Shown piece after piece: positions 17,307-26,243 of a DNA stretch of 64,000 nt (position 1 is its first letter; every line of letters begins with the position of its first letter). A program made the translations under genes and the position numbers. Below the pieces are notes generated by a model. The model saw only the letters and a program-made list of their open reading frames with translations, did no database searches and had not been told where the DNA came from. This DNA is from Firmicutes bacterium UBA2058 (GTDB taxonomy: Bacteria > Bacillota > Clostridia > Tissierellales > Sedimentibacteraceae), in NCBI GenBank assembly GCA_002332905.1, contig DDAM01000040.1:62001-126000 (forward strand), in the 5' to 3' direction.

Positions 17307-18704
17307 ATGGAAAGAAAGTTTTTCGATGCACTTATTAAAGCAATAGAACATATTGATGATGGTATTCACATAATTGATGCATCTGGTAAAATCATTTATT
17401 ATAACCAAGCTGCTAAACAGCTTGATGAAATTGATGTTGATAAAGCTGTTGGAAGACACATCCTTGAAGTCTATCCGTCACTAAGCTTTGAGACAAGTAC
17501 ATTACTTCAGGTTATGAAAACATGTAAGCCAATGTATAGTGTAGAGCAAAATTTCATGAATTATAAAGGTAATAAAATATCTACAGTTAACACCTCTCTT
17601 CCTATAGTTTATAACAATAAGGTTGTAGGAGCTGTGGAAATATCTAAAAATATAACTAAGGTAAAGGAATTATCTGAAAAAATAGTAAAGCTACAAAATG
17701 AGCTGTATGAAAATAAAAGCACAAATATTAAAAATAAAAATATGGCTAACTACACTTTCTTAGACATAATAGGTTACAGCAAGGAAATGCAAAAGATTAA
17801 GTCCTTAGGGCTTAGAGCATCAGAATCTGATTCTCCTGTTTTAATATCCGGACCTACAGGTACTGGTAAAGAATTGATTGTTCAATCTATTCACAATTCT
17901 AGTAAAAGAAAAAATCAACCTTTTATAGCTCAAAACTGCGCCGCACTTCCAAATAATCTACTGGAAAGCATATTATTTGGAAGCGTAAAGGGAAGCTTTA
18001 CAGGAGCTGAAAACAGAGCTGGTTTATTTGAGTTAGCAAATGGTGGTACATTATTTTTAGACGAAATAAATTCTATGCCTATAGAATTGCAGGCTAAGCT
18101 TCTTAGGGTTTTACAGGACGGAAGATTAAGACGTGTAGGAGCTAGTACAACTATAGATATAGATGTACGAATTATATCGGCTATAAATGTTCCTTTAAAC
18201 AAGGTATTGGAGCTAGGTCAGTTGCGTAGCGACTTGTTTTACAGATTAAGTGTTATAACCTTTGAGGTGCCTCCACTAAAAGAAAGAGTTGAGGATATCC
18301 CCCTGCTTGTTGACCATTTTATAAAAAAATATAATGAAAAATGCAATAAATTTTTTTCTTATATATCCAACGAGGTTCTTAAAATATTTATGGATTATGA
18401 ATGGCCCGGAAATGTAAGAGAGCTTGAACACACTATAGAAAGTGTTATAAGCTTATATGAAGGTGAAGTGATAAGAGAGGAGCATCTGCCATTTCAATTT
18501 AAAAACATTCGCAATAATAAAAAGGATATCATCATAGATTCAAATAGCATACGCCCTCTTGAAGTATCATTGCAGCATTACGAAAAAGAGATTATAGCTT
18601 CAGCACTGGAAAAGGTAGACTACAATGTATCCAAAGCTGCAAAACTATTAAATGTGCCAAGACAGACATTGCAGTATAAAATTAAAAAGTTAGATATAAT
18701 GTAA
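17307..18704 (+). CDS. Sigma-54-dependent PAS/AAA+ activator, probable regulator of lysine fermentation
   Basis: A 465-residue bacterial enhancer-binding protein. A PAS domain occupies about 8-110 (IHIIDASGKIIYYNQAA). The AAA+ domain spans about 150-385, with Walker A GPTGTGKE, the sigma-54 contact loop as GSFTGA (a common GAFTGA variant), Walker B GGTLFLDEI and the R-finger region DLFYRLSVI. A Fis-type helix-turn-helix ends the protein (NVSKAAKLLNVPRQTLQYKIKK). There is no receiver domain, so activation is probably by a ligand or signal at the PAS domain. Its position opposite kdd, the -24/-12 promoter there and the shared 19-bp sites make kam control the best inference. The start follows AAGGAGGTGG. 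Confidence 0.93.
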   Translation: MERKFFDALIKAIEHIDDGIHIIDASGKIIYYNQAAKQLDEIDVDKAVGRHILEVYPSLSFETSTLLQVMKTCKPMYSVEQNFMNYKGNKISTVNTSLPIVYNNKVVGAVEISKNITKVKELSEKIVKLQNELYENKSTNIKNKNMANYTFLDIIGYSKEMQKIKSLGLRASESDSPVLISGPTGTGKELIVQSIHNSSKRKNQPFIAQNCAALPNNLLESILFGSVKGSFTGAENRAGLFELANGGTLFLDEINSMPIELQAKLLRVLQDGRLRRVGASTTIDIDVRIISAINVPLNKVLELGQLRSDLFYRLSVITFEVPPLKERVEDIPLLVDHFIKKYNEKCNKFFSYISNEVLKIFMDYEWPGNVRELEHTIESVISLYEGEVIREEHLPFQFKNIRNNKKDIIIDSNSIRPLEVSLQHYEKEIIASALEKVDYNVSKAAKLLNVPRQTLQYKIKKLDIM

Positions 18705-18892
18705 AAAGCAGTGAAAAATGAAAAGTAAATCAATGTCATTTTTTTTATTATATTTTATGTAAATGTACAACTTATACGGTTGCACTGTTCACTTCTAAGC
18801 AGCCATACTGTCCAGTTTAAGCAGTAGAGGTGTTTTTTAAAAACGGTATATGCAATTGTTTGCGATTTGTATTATAAAATTAGTATGAAAAC

Positions 18893-18906
18893 GGTTCAAT
18901 TGAACC
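18893..18906. promoter_or_regulatory. Perfect 14-bp palindrome
   Basis: GGTTCAATTGAACC lies in the 297-bp gap after the sigma-54 regulator. It looks like a dimeric regulator site, but no promoter or gene next to it explains it. No other feature was found in this gap. Confidence 0.4.
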
Positions 18907-19001
18907 ATAATAATTCTGCATATTTGTATCTTTATTTAAAAATAAGATATATTTTTAACCATTAATAAGTTTTATGTAAAGTAAATCTTTTTGGAATTAA
19001 A

Positions 19002-19505
19002 TTAAAATTTTGAGTTATCTACAATTATTTTAATTGTATAAGATGCTCTACCTTGAGCCCAATCGCCGATGATTTCAAAAACATATATTCCTTCGTTTTT
19101 TGGAACTATAATTATTTCATTCGTAAAACTGTAATCTACATTTTTTAGTTCGCCTCTGTAAAGCACCTCAACATTATTTGGTTTTTGAGTAAAAGTCAGA
19201 TGTAATTTTTCTTGAGGTAAGACCTTACTACCTTCCATATTGTGTGCTATTTGTTCGGCAGATGCATGATCGTAAATAGTAGTGTTCTTTGAGGAGCCTT
19301 CAGTTGTAGTCCATTTATATCCACCCTCTTCAACTGATATAGGGTTATTTTTTGAAATTATTTTTAAACTTGGTACATTTGATTGTTCATAAAGGAATAA
19401 GTTTATTTTTTGCTTAACTAAATGACATTGATAGTGAAAGAAATGTGCCTTAACGGCACATAATCTAAGATTAAAATGCGTAGCATTTTTTCCGACACTT
19501 TTCAT
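19002..19505 (-). CDS. Hypothetical protein with a BlaR1-tail-like domain, possibly truncated
   Basis: A 167-residue reading frame whose ATG overlaps the stop of the permease gene (TAATG). Residues from about 45 on look like a real domain: ISVEEGGYKWTTTEGSS, LTFTQKPNNVEVLYRGE and EGIYVFEIIGDWAQGRASYTIKI. This resembles the small beta domain found at the end of some M56/BlaR1-like and lipoproteins of Firmicutes. The first 40 residues cross two DNA hairpins and lack any signal peptide or membrane anchor that such a domain would need. It may be a 5'-truncated gene brought into frame by a repeat. Function unknown. Confidence 0.45.
   Translation of the reverse strand: MKSVGKNATHFNLRLCAVKAHFFHYQCHLVKQKINLFLYEQSNVPSLKIISKNNPISVEEGGYKWTTTEGSSKNTTIYDHASAEQIAHNMEGSKVLPQEKLHLTFTQKPNNVEVLYRGELKNVDYSFTNEIIIVPKNEGIYVFEIIGDWAQGRASYTIKIIVDNSKF
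19453..19488 (+). repeat. Hairpin pair related to the dispersed repeats
   Basis: TGTGCC-TTAAC-GGCACA followed by AAAATGC-GTA-GCATTTT. The second resembles the TATGCGTAGCATA hairpin of the repeats at 16581 and 51801; the first resembles the second hairpin of the leader family. Both lie inside the doubtful 5' end of the gene at 19002-19505. Confidence 0.45.
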
Positions 19506-21193
19506 TATTCACTGTTCTTAAGCAACAGCGTTACCACTATACATATCAATATTGTTATAACCCCATATGCCATAGAAAGTCCTATATCGAATTCTTGCAT
19601 GGCGTTAACCATGGCTATGGATAAAGGTCTGTTTGATACTCCGTATAGTAATGCTGACATTGTGTATTCACCAAGAGTTCTTATAAAAGCTACACTTGCT
19701 CCTGATATAACTGCTGGCATAATCATTGGGACTGTAATTTTAAAAAATGTTCTCATGCTTCCTGCACCTAAACTTTTCGATGCATCCTCTAAGTCATTGT
19801 TGAATTTATAAAGAGCAATAAGATTTGTCCTAAGCATAAGCGGAACTATAGTAATTATATAGGCTATAGGTAAAATCCAATATCTACCTATTAATACTTG
19901 ATTAAATGCAAAAACATTTTTTACATTGAATGCATTGATTAAGTTTATAGCTATAGTACTGGCTGGCATAGCCCATGGAAGCATGGCTGTAATCTCAAGC
20001 AACGAATTAAGGTTGCTTTTCTTTTTAGAAATTATAAAAGCAATAGGCAATGATATAGCTACTCCTGCCAAAACAGTTACAATCGACATGAAAATACTGT
20101 TTTTAAAGGGTTGCAAAACTCTTGGTTTAGTCGCTAGCTTTATATAATTACCCAAGCTATATTCCTTAGGAAATATTTCCACCATCCAAGAGCCCGGTTT
20201 AACAAAGGACAGTACAAATATTGCTATTATTGGTAGTAAAATAAGTGTTACTATAGTAATAATAAGCAAATTAAGTGAAAATTTAGTTAACTTATTATTA
20301 AGCCTTATAGGCTTTAGACTAACTCTTCTAAGTGATTCAGCCATAGAATGCTTTTTTTCGTAGTATCTTATTAAAAGAAGCATTGATAGGCCCATAATTA
20401 AAAGTATAACCACTTGCACAGAGGCAATATGTATGTGATTATTTGCTTTTGATAAAAGTATTTGCGTACTTAATACTCTAAACTTGCCACCTATAAGATT
20501 AGGAGCTGAAAATGAGCTTATACCTGATATAAAAGTCACAATTGAAGAGGATAATATAGCAGGCAATATTGACGGTAATATAATTGTAAAAAATATTTTT
20601 ATCTTGCTAGCTCCAAAGCTTCTTGCTGCCTCTATAGTTGATGCATCTAAATATTTAAGTGCAACTGATACGTTTAGATAAAAGTATACGTACTGTGTAT
20701 ATGCATGAACAAAAAGAATACCCTTTATACCATTAAACTTAAAAGGGATATTTTCTAAACCAAAAAAAATTTGTATAGCCTTTGTTATTATACCACTTTC
20801 TCCATATAGCTGAATAAAGGAAATAACTATTATAACTCCTGGAACCATAATTGGCGATAGCAGTAGAGTATGTAAAAGCTTCTTATTTTTAATGTCTATT
20901 AGCGAGGTATAAAATGCTAGAATAGTACCTATAATTCCACATATTAACACTGTCATAATACCTAGAAAAAAGGTATTTTTAATAACTATTAAATTTGATT
21001 TGTTGGCAAAATACTGGATGTAATTATCTATATTATAGCCTTCAGAAGTATTGAAACTACTCTTAATTGTATTTAATAAGGGTATAATAATATATCCAAG
21101 TATTAGCGTAAATGCTACTATATAAAATAATACAGTTGCTATCTTTTTTATGTTAATCTTATCTATTAATGTGGATTTCAAGATACACCTCAT
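19505..21193 (-). CDS. Iron-type ABC importer permease, fused two-domain (FbpB-like)
   Basis: A 562-residue membrane protein with about twelve helices in two homologous halves. Each half carries an EAA loop: TIEAARSFGASKIKIFFTIILPSILPAI near 190 and LEDASKSLGAGSMRTFFKITVPMIMPAV near 480. This double-permease form is characteristic of ferric-iron (FbpB/SfuB) and related 2-aminoethylphosphonate or thiamine importers. The start is uncertain: ATG at 21193, a TTG at 21199, or a TTG at 21181 after GAGGTG. All overlap the ATPase gene, so coupled translation is likely. Confidence 0.88.
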   Translation of the reverse strand: MRCILKSTLIDKINIKKIATVLFYIVAFTLILGYIIIPLLNTIKSSFNTSEGYNIDNYIQYFANKSNLIVIKNTFFLGIMTVLICGIIGTILAFYTSLIDIKNKKLLHTLLLSPIMVPGVIIVISFIQLYGESGIITKAIQIFFGLENIPFKFNGIKGILFVHAYTQYVYFYLNVSVALKYLDASTIEAARSFGASKIKIFFTIILPSILPAILSSSIVTFISGISSFSAPNLIGGKFRVLSTQILLSKANNHIHIASVQVVILLIMGLSMLLLIRYYEKKHSMAESLRRVSLKPIRLNNKLTKFSLNLLIITIVTLILLPIIAIFVLSFVKPGSWMVEIFPKEYSLGNYIKLATKPRVLQPFKNSIFMSIVTVLAGVAISLPIAFIISKKKSNLNSLLEITAMLPWAMPASTIAINLINAFNVKNVFAFNQVLIGRYWILPIAYIITIVPLMLRTNLIALYKFNNDLEDASKSLGAGSMRTFFKITVPMIMPAVISGASVAFIRTLGEYTMSALLYGVSNRPLSIAMVNAMQEFDIGLSMAYGVITILICIVVTLLLKNSE

Positions 21194-22112
21194 CGTCAAT
21201 TTTCCTTATCGTTCTTGAATCATTAAGCTCCTTAACCTTATATTCAAAATCATCTGTTTTTACAATATAATCTATTGTGCTCCCATTAAAGGATTTTTGA
21301 ATTATTGTTCCTTTTATAAGGCTATTGTTTAGGTTAGTGCTATGTAATTTTATAAGCTCAGGTCTTTGATATATGCTTTTATTATTTATTGCTAAAGTAT
21401 TGGTTTCTCCAACAAAATTCGCGACGAAGTCACTTTGCGGATTGTTATAAATATCTGTTGGTGTACCTATTTGGACGCACTCTCCATAGTTAAAAATAGC
21501 AATTCTATCTGATATGGACAGAGCTTCTCGTTGGTCATGTGTTATAAATACTGTTGATATTTTAAGAGCTTTTTGTAGTCTATGTATTTCATCTCTCATT
21601 TTGTCTCTAAGAGCCGCATCAAGATTAGATAAGGGCTCATCAAGCAAAAGCACCTTTGGCTCAACTGCCAATGATCGTGCAAGTGCAACTCTTTGCTGCT
21701 GCCCACCAGAAAGTTCATCAATCTTTCTATCTTTGTAATCATATAAACCTACTAAATCTAAATATCTATTAGCTGTCTCTATTATTTGTTTTTTTGAAAG
21801 CCTTTTAATTTTAAGCCCATATGCAATATTTTCATAAACGTTCATATGAGAAAAAAGGGCATAGTTTTGAAAAACTATGCCTATGTCTCTTTTTTCTGGG
21901 CTTAAATTTGTAATATTTTCATCAGATAGATAGACTTCTCCTACGCTAGGCTTTATAAAACCAGCTATAATTCTTAAAAGTGTAGTTTTACCGCAACCTG
22001 ACGGTCCAAGAAGTGTAAATAGCTCTCCATCTTGTATTTCTATGTTTATGTTGTTTAATACATTTTCCTTATCAAATTTATGAGATATGTTTCTTAGTGT
22101 AACCTTGCCCAT
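21159..22112 (-). CDS. ABC importer ATPase (FbpC/PotA-like)
   Basis: A 317-residue nucleotide-binding subunit. Walker A GPSGCGKTT (about 36-44), Q-loop FQNYALFSHM, signature LSGGQQQRVALARSL (about 134), Walker B LLLDEPLSNLD and switch histidine in FITHDQREAL are all intact. The C-terminal 80 residues form a TOBE-like regulatory region, as in FbpC and PotA. It couples ATP hydrolysis to the double permease. Gene order SBP-ATPase-permease and tight spacing (17 bp from the binding protein gene) show one operon. Confidence 0.92.
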   Translation of the reverse strand: MGKVTLRNISHKFDKENVLNNINIEIQDGELFTLLGPSGCGKTTLLRIIAGFIKPSVGEVYLSDENITNLSPEKRDIGIVFQNYALFSHMNVYENIAYGLKIKRLSKKQIIETANRYLDLVGLYDYKDRKIDELSGGQQQRVALARSLAVEPKVLLLDEPLSNLDAALRDKMRDEIHRLQKALKISTVFITHDQREALSISDRIAIFNYGECVQIGTPTDIYNNPQSDFVANFVGETNTLAINNKSIYQRPELIKLHSTNLNNSLIKGTIIQKSFNGSTIDYIVKTDDFEYKVKELNDSRTIRKIDDEVYLEIHINR

Positions 22113-22129
22113 TTTTACAACTTCCTAAT

Positions 22130-23218
22130 TTATTCTTTTATGTCTTTACTTGAATCTCTTATTTCAGTATCAAATTTTTGTAACCAAGCATCTTGGTTTT
22201 TTGAAATAACAGACCAATCAACATCCATTGCTTTATATTCTTCCTTCATCCACTCTGGACTTTTCTCAATAGCTGCTTTTAATGTAGGAATTCTATTAAA
22301 TTCATTAGCTATTTTTGCCTGCACATCTGCACTACCTACAAATTCAACAAATTCTTTTGCAGCATTTGGATGAGGTGCATTTTTAATTGCTGCAACTCCA
22401 TCTGTTATAACTGGTGAACCATTCTTAGCATCTATGATTTTTAGTGGCATATTATTTTTTTCAATACCGTCTATTATGGCACTTTGAACTGCAAAGCTTA
22501 TGGCTGCTTCTTTTCTACCTACTGCTTGAAATTGTAATGTTTGACTTGAATAGTAACTCTTCATATTTGAGTCTAAGGCTTTTAAATAATTCCAAGCTTC
22601 ATCTATTTTACCATCTTTTTCGTATTGGTAAACTAAACTCATAAGAGTAGATCTAATTGATGAAGAAACTGTATCTCTTGATACAATTAAATCCTTATAT
22701 TTTGAATCTGCAAGATCAGTCCAATCCTTTGGAGCTTCTTCTTCAGTTAACATTTCTGTATTATAAAACATCATAACTGGCGTTTGAATTGTACCATACC
22801 ATCTTCCATTAGCATCCTTAAACATTGGATTCAGATCATTTGCCCATGATGTTTCAACTAGGTCAAAAATACCTTCCTCTGCCATTTCCATAAATAAAGA
22901 TGAAGCACCGCCAAACATTATATCTGCTTGTGGATTTTCTTTTTCTGCTCTAACACGGTCTGCTAGTTCACCCTTTAAGTTAATATACTCTACTTCAACT
23001 CCAGTTTGTTTTTTAAATTCATCAGCTACAAATTGCAAAAGTTCATCAGCATGAGTTGAATATATAACTAATTTATCTTCCAATTTAGTGTTTTCGTTAT
23101 CAACATTACCTGTGCTTTGTCCATCATTTTCAGCTTTATCAGGAGCTGTCTTGTTAGTACACGCTGCTAAATTTAAACTTAACATAAGTACTAAAAGTAC
23201 TACTATTATTTTTTTCAT
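22130..23218 (-). CDS. ABC importer substrate-binding lipoprotein (iron/Fbp-type)
   Basis: A 362-residue lipoprotein. The signal peptide ends in a lipobox (LNLAAC, lipidated Cys20), followed by a Thr/Asn/Asp-rich linker. The mature domain is a type-2 periplasmic-binding fold: LVIYSTHADELLQFVADEFKKQTGVEVEYI, ADIMFGGASSLFMEMAEEGIFD and VITDGVAAIKNAPHPNAAKEFVEFV. These are typical of the Fe3+/2-aminoethylphosphonate/thiamine binding group. Iron is likely but not proven; conserved metal-binding tyrosines could not be assigned with certainty. First gene of the operon. Confidence 0.88.
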   Translation of the reverse strand: MKKIIVVLLVLMLSLNLAACTNKTAPDKAENDGQSTGNVDNENTKLEDKLVIYSTHADELLQFVADEFKKQTGVEVEYINLKGELADRVRAEKENPQADIMFGGASSLFMEMAEEGIFDLVETSWANDLNPMFKDANGRWYGTIQTPVMMFYNTEMLTEEEAPKDWTDLADSKYKDLIVSRDTVSSSIRSTLMSLVYQYEKDGKIDEAWNYLKALDSNMKSYYSSQTLQFQAVGRKEAAISFAVQSAIIDGIEKNNMPLKIIDAKNGSPVITDGVAAIKNAPHPNAAKEFVEFVGSADVQAKIANEFNRIPTLKAAIEKSPEWMKEEYKAMDVDWSVISKNQDAWLQKFDTEIRDSSKDIKE

Positions 23219-23230
23219 TTTCTGTAAAAT

Positions 23231-23297
23231 CCTCCATATTTATGCCCATTCATGCTGTCAAGGTAAATAAAATATCATGAAAAATTTATGTATGGGC
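23231..23297 (-). promoter_or_regulatory. Leader hairpin before the iron-type importer
   Basis: On the minus strand GCCCATACATAAA...CATG pairs with CATGAATGGGC, and ATAAATATGGAGG follows directly. The layout (hairpin then Shine-Dalgarno) is like the dispersed leader family, but sequence similarity is weaker. Confidence 0.45.
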
Positions 23298-23316
23298 TTT
23301 TAATTTATTATTGTCC

Positions 23317-23377
23317 AATAGATAATACTATATGCAGTTAAGTTAGTAAAATGAAATTTTTTTATGTATTATCTATT
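23317..23377. repeat. 12-bp perfect inverted repeat in the importer/riboswitch gap
   Basis: AATAGATAATAC (23317-23328) is inverted at 23366-23377. It lies upstream of the iron-type importer and could be a pair of regulator half-sites. The rest of the 23219-23890 gap is taken up by the importer leader, the lysine riboswitch with its promoter, and its terminator. Confidence 0.45.
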
Positions 23378-23463
23378 TAGAATAACTATTTATTATATGA
23401 TTAATTTACATCATCATGAAAACGTTTATTAAAGAATATTGCAATTTAAATTGAAATTTATGC

Positions 23464-23492
23464 TTGACATTTAAGAAATTTTGTCATATCAT
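23464..23492 (+). promoter_or_regulatory. Sigma-A promoter of the lysine-riboswitch operon
   Basis: TTGACA (23464-23469) and TATCAT (23487-23492) separated by 17 bp, 33 bp upstream of the aptamer. Confidence 0.8.
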
Positions 23493-23525
23493 ATGATTTA
23501 ATTTAATAAGACCTCACTTTTTAGG

Positions 23526-23706
23526 AGTGGGGTAGAGGCGCGGTGTTTATTAGTGCTTAATGGAGCCTGAGTAAGTTATGATATTAAGAAGAAGGAACCA
23601 CCGCCGAAGTTGATAATATACTCAATGTTATCTGCTGGGTCTGCAGAAAATATTTGCAGGACTGTCTTGATAGACTACCCGGTTTATCAAGTTGTGCTAT
23701 CTCATT
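23526..23706 (+). promoter_or_regulatory. Lysine riboswitch (L box) aptamer
   Basis: Conserved L-box blocks appear in order: GGTAGAGGCGCGG, GGAACCACCGCCGAAG, a CTGCTGGGTCTGCAG region, GACTGTCTTGATAGACTACCCGG-type P4 region and GTGCTATCTC. P1 forms from 23526-23535 with 23697-23706 (ten pairs, some G-T). A terminator hairpin follows at 23749. The ON state needs low lysine in this arrangement, so the importer should be made when lysine is scarce. Confidence 0.92.
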
Positions 23707-23748
23707 TGGGAAAAAAGAGGGGATTTTGGAGCAATTGCGCGCGTTGTT

Positions 23749-23774
23749 GCCTGAGTCTATCTCAGGCTTTTTTT
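23749..23774 (+). terminator. Riboswitch-controlled terminator
   Basis: GCCTGAG-TCTAT-CTCAGGC followed by seven T. Its CTATCTC segment repeats the sequence of the 3' arm of P1, so alternative pairing with the aptamer is plausible. Confidence 0.88.
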
Positions 23775-23890
23775 ATTGTTATAAAAAGTTTTTATCTATA
23801 AAAACGGCCTAAATAGTTAAATAGTAGTACAATAGCCTCTTTTCTTATGATTACAAAAACATATTACAAAAATAAGAGGAGAAAAATATT

Positions 23891-24769
23891 ATGAAAACAA
23901 AAAATTTATTATTGGTAGCAATGACTTTATTATTGGCAATATTATTAGTAGGATGCCAAGGAAGTAATAACGATTCAATTTTAAGCACTAATGGACAAGC
24001 TTCAGATGATTTAAACGAAAATCAAAAAGAAGAATCTAATTATTTTACGGTTGGTATGGAAGCAGGTTATGCTCCTTTTAACTGGACGCAAATGGATGAT
24101 TCTAATGGTGGAGTCGCAATAGACGGTACTAAAGAATATGCTGGTGGCTACGATGTTGAAATAGCTAAAAAAATAGCTGATGGACTTGGTAAAGAGTTAA
24201 GAATTGTTAAAGTAGAGTGGGACGGTCTTGTACCAGCCCTTGTATCTGGTAAAATAGATGCTATAATAGCTGGTATGTCACCAACTGAGGAAAGAAAAGA
24301 ATCTGTTGATTTTTCTGATAATTATTATAAATCAGATTTAGTTATGGTTGTTAAGACCGGTGGTGCTTATGAAAATGCTTCAGCTTTAAATGACTTTGTT
24401 GGTGCTAAAATTACAGGTCAATTAAATACATTCCACTACTCAGTGATTAACCAGATTGAAGGCGTTAATAAGCAAACCGCTATGGACAATTTCCCTGCAA
24501 TGAGAGTAGCTCTAGAATCAAATATGATAGATGGTTACGTATCAGAACGTCCAGAAGCAATAAGTGCTTCAGCAGCAAATCCTAATTTAAAAATGGTTGA
24601 ATTAACTGAAGGATTTGTAACAAATGATGATGATACAGCAATAGCTGTAGCCGTAACTAAAGGAAATGAATTAGTTGCTAAAATTAATGAAATATTAAAT
24701 GACATATCTGAAGAAGAACGTACAAAAATCATGGATGAAGCTATAATAAATCAGCCTGCTTCAAATTAA
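23891..24769 (+). CDS. Amino-acid ABC importer binding lipoprotein, probably for lysine
   Basis: A 292-residue lipoprotein: signal peptide with lipobox LLVGC (lipidated Cys22), an acidic linker, then a type-2 binding fold of the polar amino-acid family (TVGMEAGYAPFNW, GYDVEIAKKIADGLGKEL, GLVPALVSGKIDAIIAGMSPTEERKESVDFS). These are ligand-pocket blocks of the ArtJ/HisJ/GlnH group. The upstream lysine riboswitch makes lysine the likely substrate; the protein sequence alone would only say polar amino acid. AGAGGAG precedes the start, and part of it may pair with an upstream CCTCTT. Confidence 0.92.
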   Translation: MKTKNLLLVAMTLLLAILLVGCQGSNNDSILSTNGQASDDLNENQKEESNYFTVGMEAGYAPFNWTQMDDSNGGVAIDGTKEYAGGYDVEIAKKIADGLGKELRIVKVEWDGLVPALVSGKIDAIIAGMSPTEERKESVDFSDNYYKSDLVMVVKTGGAYENASALNDFVGAKITGQLNTFHYSVINQIEGVNKQTAMDNFPAMRVALESNMIDGYVSERPEAISASAANPNLKMVELTEGFVTNDDDTAIAVAVTKGNELVAKINEILNDISEEERTKIMDEAIINQPASN

Positions 24770-24785
24770 TTAGCAGGAGGACATT

Positions 24786-25499
24786 ATGAGTTTTGAAGTA
24801 ATTTTAAAAATAGCTACAGAAAACTGGCCAATGTTTTTACGTGGCGCAAGTATGACCTTATACATATCAATTATAAGCACAATTATTGGTACGATTCTAG
24901 GCTTAATAGTTGGTGTAATTAGAACTATACCATACCAAGAAAATAAAATAAAAAGATATATTTTAAATTTTGTAAATACTATTTTATCAGTGTATATTGA
25001 AGTTTTTCGTGGTACCCCAATGATAGTACAAGCAATGGTTATTTATTACGGGTCAGCGTTAGCTTTTAATATAAATATGAATAGCACTTTTGCAGCCTTA
25101 TTCATTGTTTCTATAAATACGGGAGCGTATATGTCAGAAATCGTTCGTGGGGGGATTGTTTCAATAGATAAGGGACAGTTTGAGGCTGCACATGCTGTAG
25201 GAATGACTCATGTTCAAACTATGATTAATGTAGTTTTACCACAGGTAATTAGAAACATTTTGCCTGCAACTGGTAATGAGTTTGTTATAAATATAAAGGA
25301 TACTTCTGTATTAAATGTAATATCAGTAACAGAACTGTATTTCCAAACTAAATCTATAGCTGGTAATAATTTTAAATATTTTGAATCCTTCTTCATAGCA
25401 TGTGTTCTTTACTTTGTTATGACCTTTACCGTAACAAGAATACTAAGATATGTAGAGAAAAGACTTGATGGACCAGAAAATTATGAAATCAGCTTATAG
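24786..25499 (+). CDS. Amino-acid ABC importer permease, probably for lysine
   Basis: A 237-residue membrane protein of the HisMQ/GlnP family with about five helices. The family N-terminal block GASMTLYISIISTIIGTILGLIVGVIRT, then FRGTPMIVQAMVIYYG, and the EAA loop EAAHAVGMTHVQTMINVVLPQVIRNILPATGNEF (about 135-168) are all present. It forms the membrane channel, probably as a homodimer because only one permease gene is present. It starts 16 bp after the binding-protein stop, with an AGGAGG site. Confidence 0.93.
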   Translation: MSFEVILKIATENWPMFLRGASMTLYISIISTIIGTILGLIVGVIRTIPYQENKIKRYILNFVNTILSVYIEVFRGTPMIVQAMVIYYGSALAFNINMNSTFAALFIVSINTGAYMSEIVRGGIVSIDKGQFEAAHAVGMTHVQTMINVVLPQVIRNILPATGNEFVINIKDTSVLNVISVTELYFQTKSIAGNNFKYFESFFIACVLYFVMTFTVTRILRYVEKRLDGPENYEISL

Positions 25500-25508
25500 G
25501 AGGCGGAC

Positions 25509-26243
25509 ATGGAAAAAATAATTGAAGTTCAACATTTAAGTAAAGCTTATGGAAATCATGAGGTACTAAAAGATATAGATTTTTCAGTTAATAAAGGAGA
25601 GGTTGTTTGCATAATTGGCTCGTCTGGCTCCGGTAAATCAACTCTTCTAAGATGCATAAATTTACTAGAAAAGCCCTGTAATGGACAAATAATATACAAA
25701 GGTGAAAATATACTTGATGACAAGCATGATGTTCATGCTTATAGAACAAAGCTTGGCATGGTATTTCAACATTTCAATTTGTTTAATAATCATAATGTTT
25801 TAACCAATTGTACCGTAGGACAGGTTAAGGTTTTAAAACGCTCTAAGGATAAAGCGTTAGAAATTGCAATGAAATATCTAAACGTAGTTGGTATGGAGCA
25901 GTATATAAATGCTAAACCAAAACAGCTATCCGGTGGTCAAAAGCAGCGTATAGCAATAGCCAGAGCCCTAAGCATGGAGCCTGATGTACTACTGTTTGAC
26001 GAACCTACCTCTGCTCTTGACCCAGAGATGGTTGGCGAAGTACTAAAGGTAATGAGAGAGCTTGCTGATAGCGGACTTACTATGATTGTTGTAACACATG
26101 AAATGGAGTTTGCTAAGGAAGTATCTGACAGGGTTGTATTTATGGATAACGGAGTAATCGAAGAACAAGGCAATCCAGAAGAAATTTTTAATTCACCAAA
26201 GCAAGAAAGAACAAGAAAGTTTTTAGAAAGAACTCTAAAATAA
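25509..26243 (+). CDS. Amino-acid ABC importer ATPase, probably for lysine
   Basis: A 244-residue GlnQ/HisP-type ATPase. Walker A GSSGSGKST (about 38-46), Q-loop FQHFNLF, signature LSGGQKQRIAIARALS (about 138), Walker B VLLFDEPTSALDPEMV and VTHEMEFA are intact. It powers the permease encoded 9 bp upstream, and the three genes form one riboswitch-controlled operon. No extra regulatory domain. Confidence 0.94.
   Translation: MEKIIEVQHLSKAYGNHEVLKDIDFSVNKGEVVCIIGSSGSGKSTLLRCINLLEKPCNGQIIYKGENILDDKHDVHAYRTKLGMVFQHFNLFNNHNVLTNCTVGQVKVLKRSKDKALEIAMKYLNVVGMEQYINAKPKQLSGGQKQRIAIARALSMEPDVLLFDEPTSALDPEMVGEVLKVMRELADSGLTMIVVTHEMEFAKEVSDRVVFMDNGVIEEQGNPEEIFNSPKQERTRKFLERTLK

Noticed and set aside
23610..23801. 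Open frame of 63 codons within the riboswitch
   Set aside because: It covers the conserved lysine aptamer and terminator; the RNA structure explains the sequence and there is no ribosome binding site.
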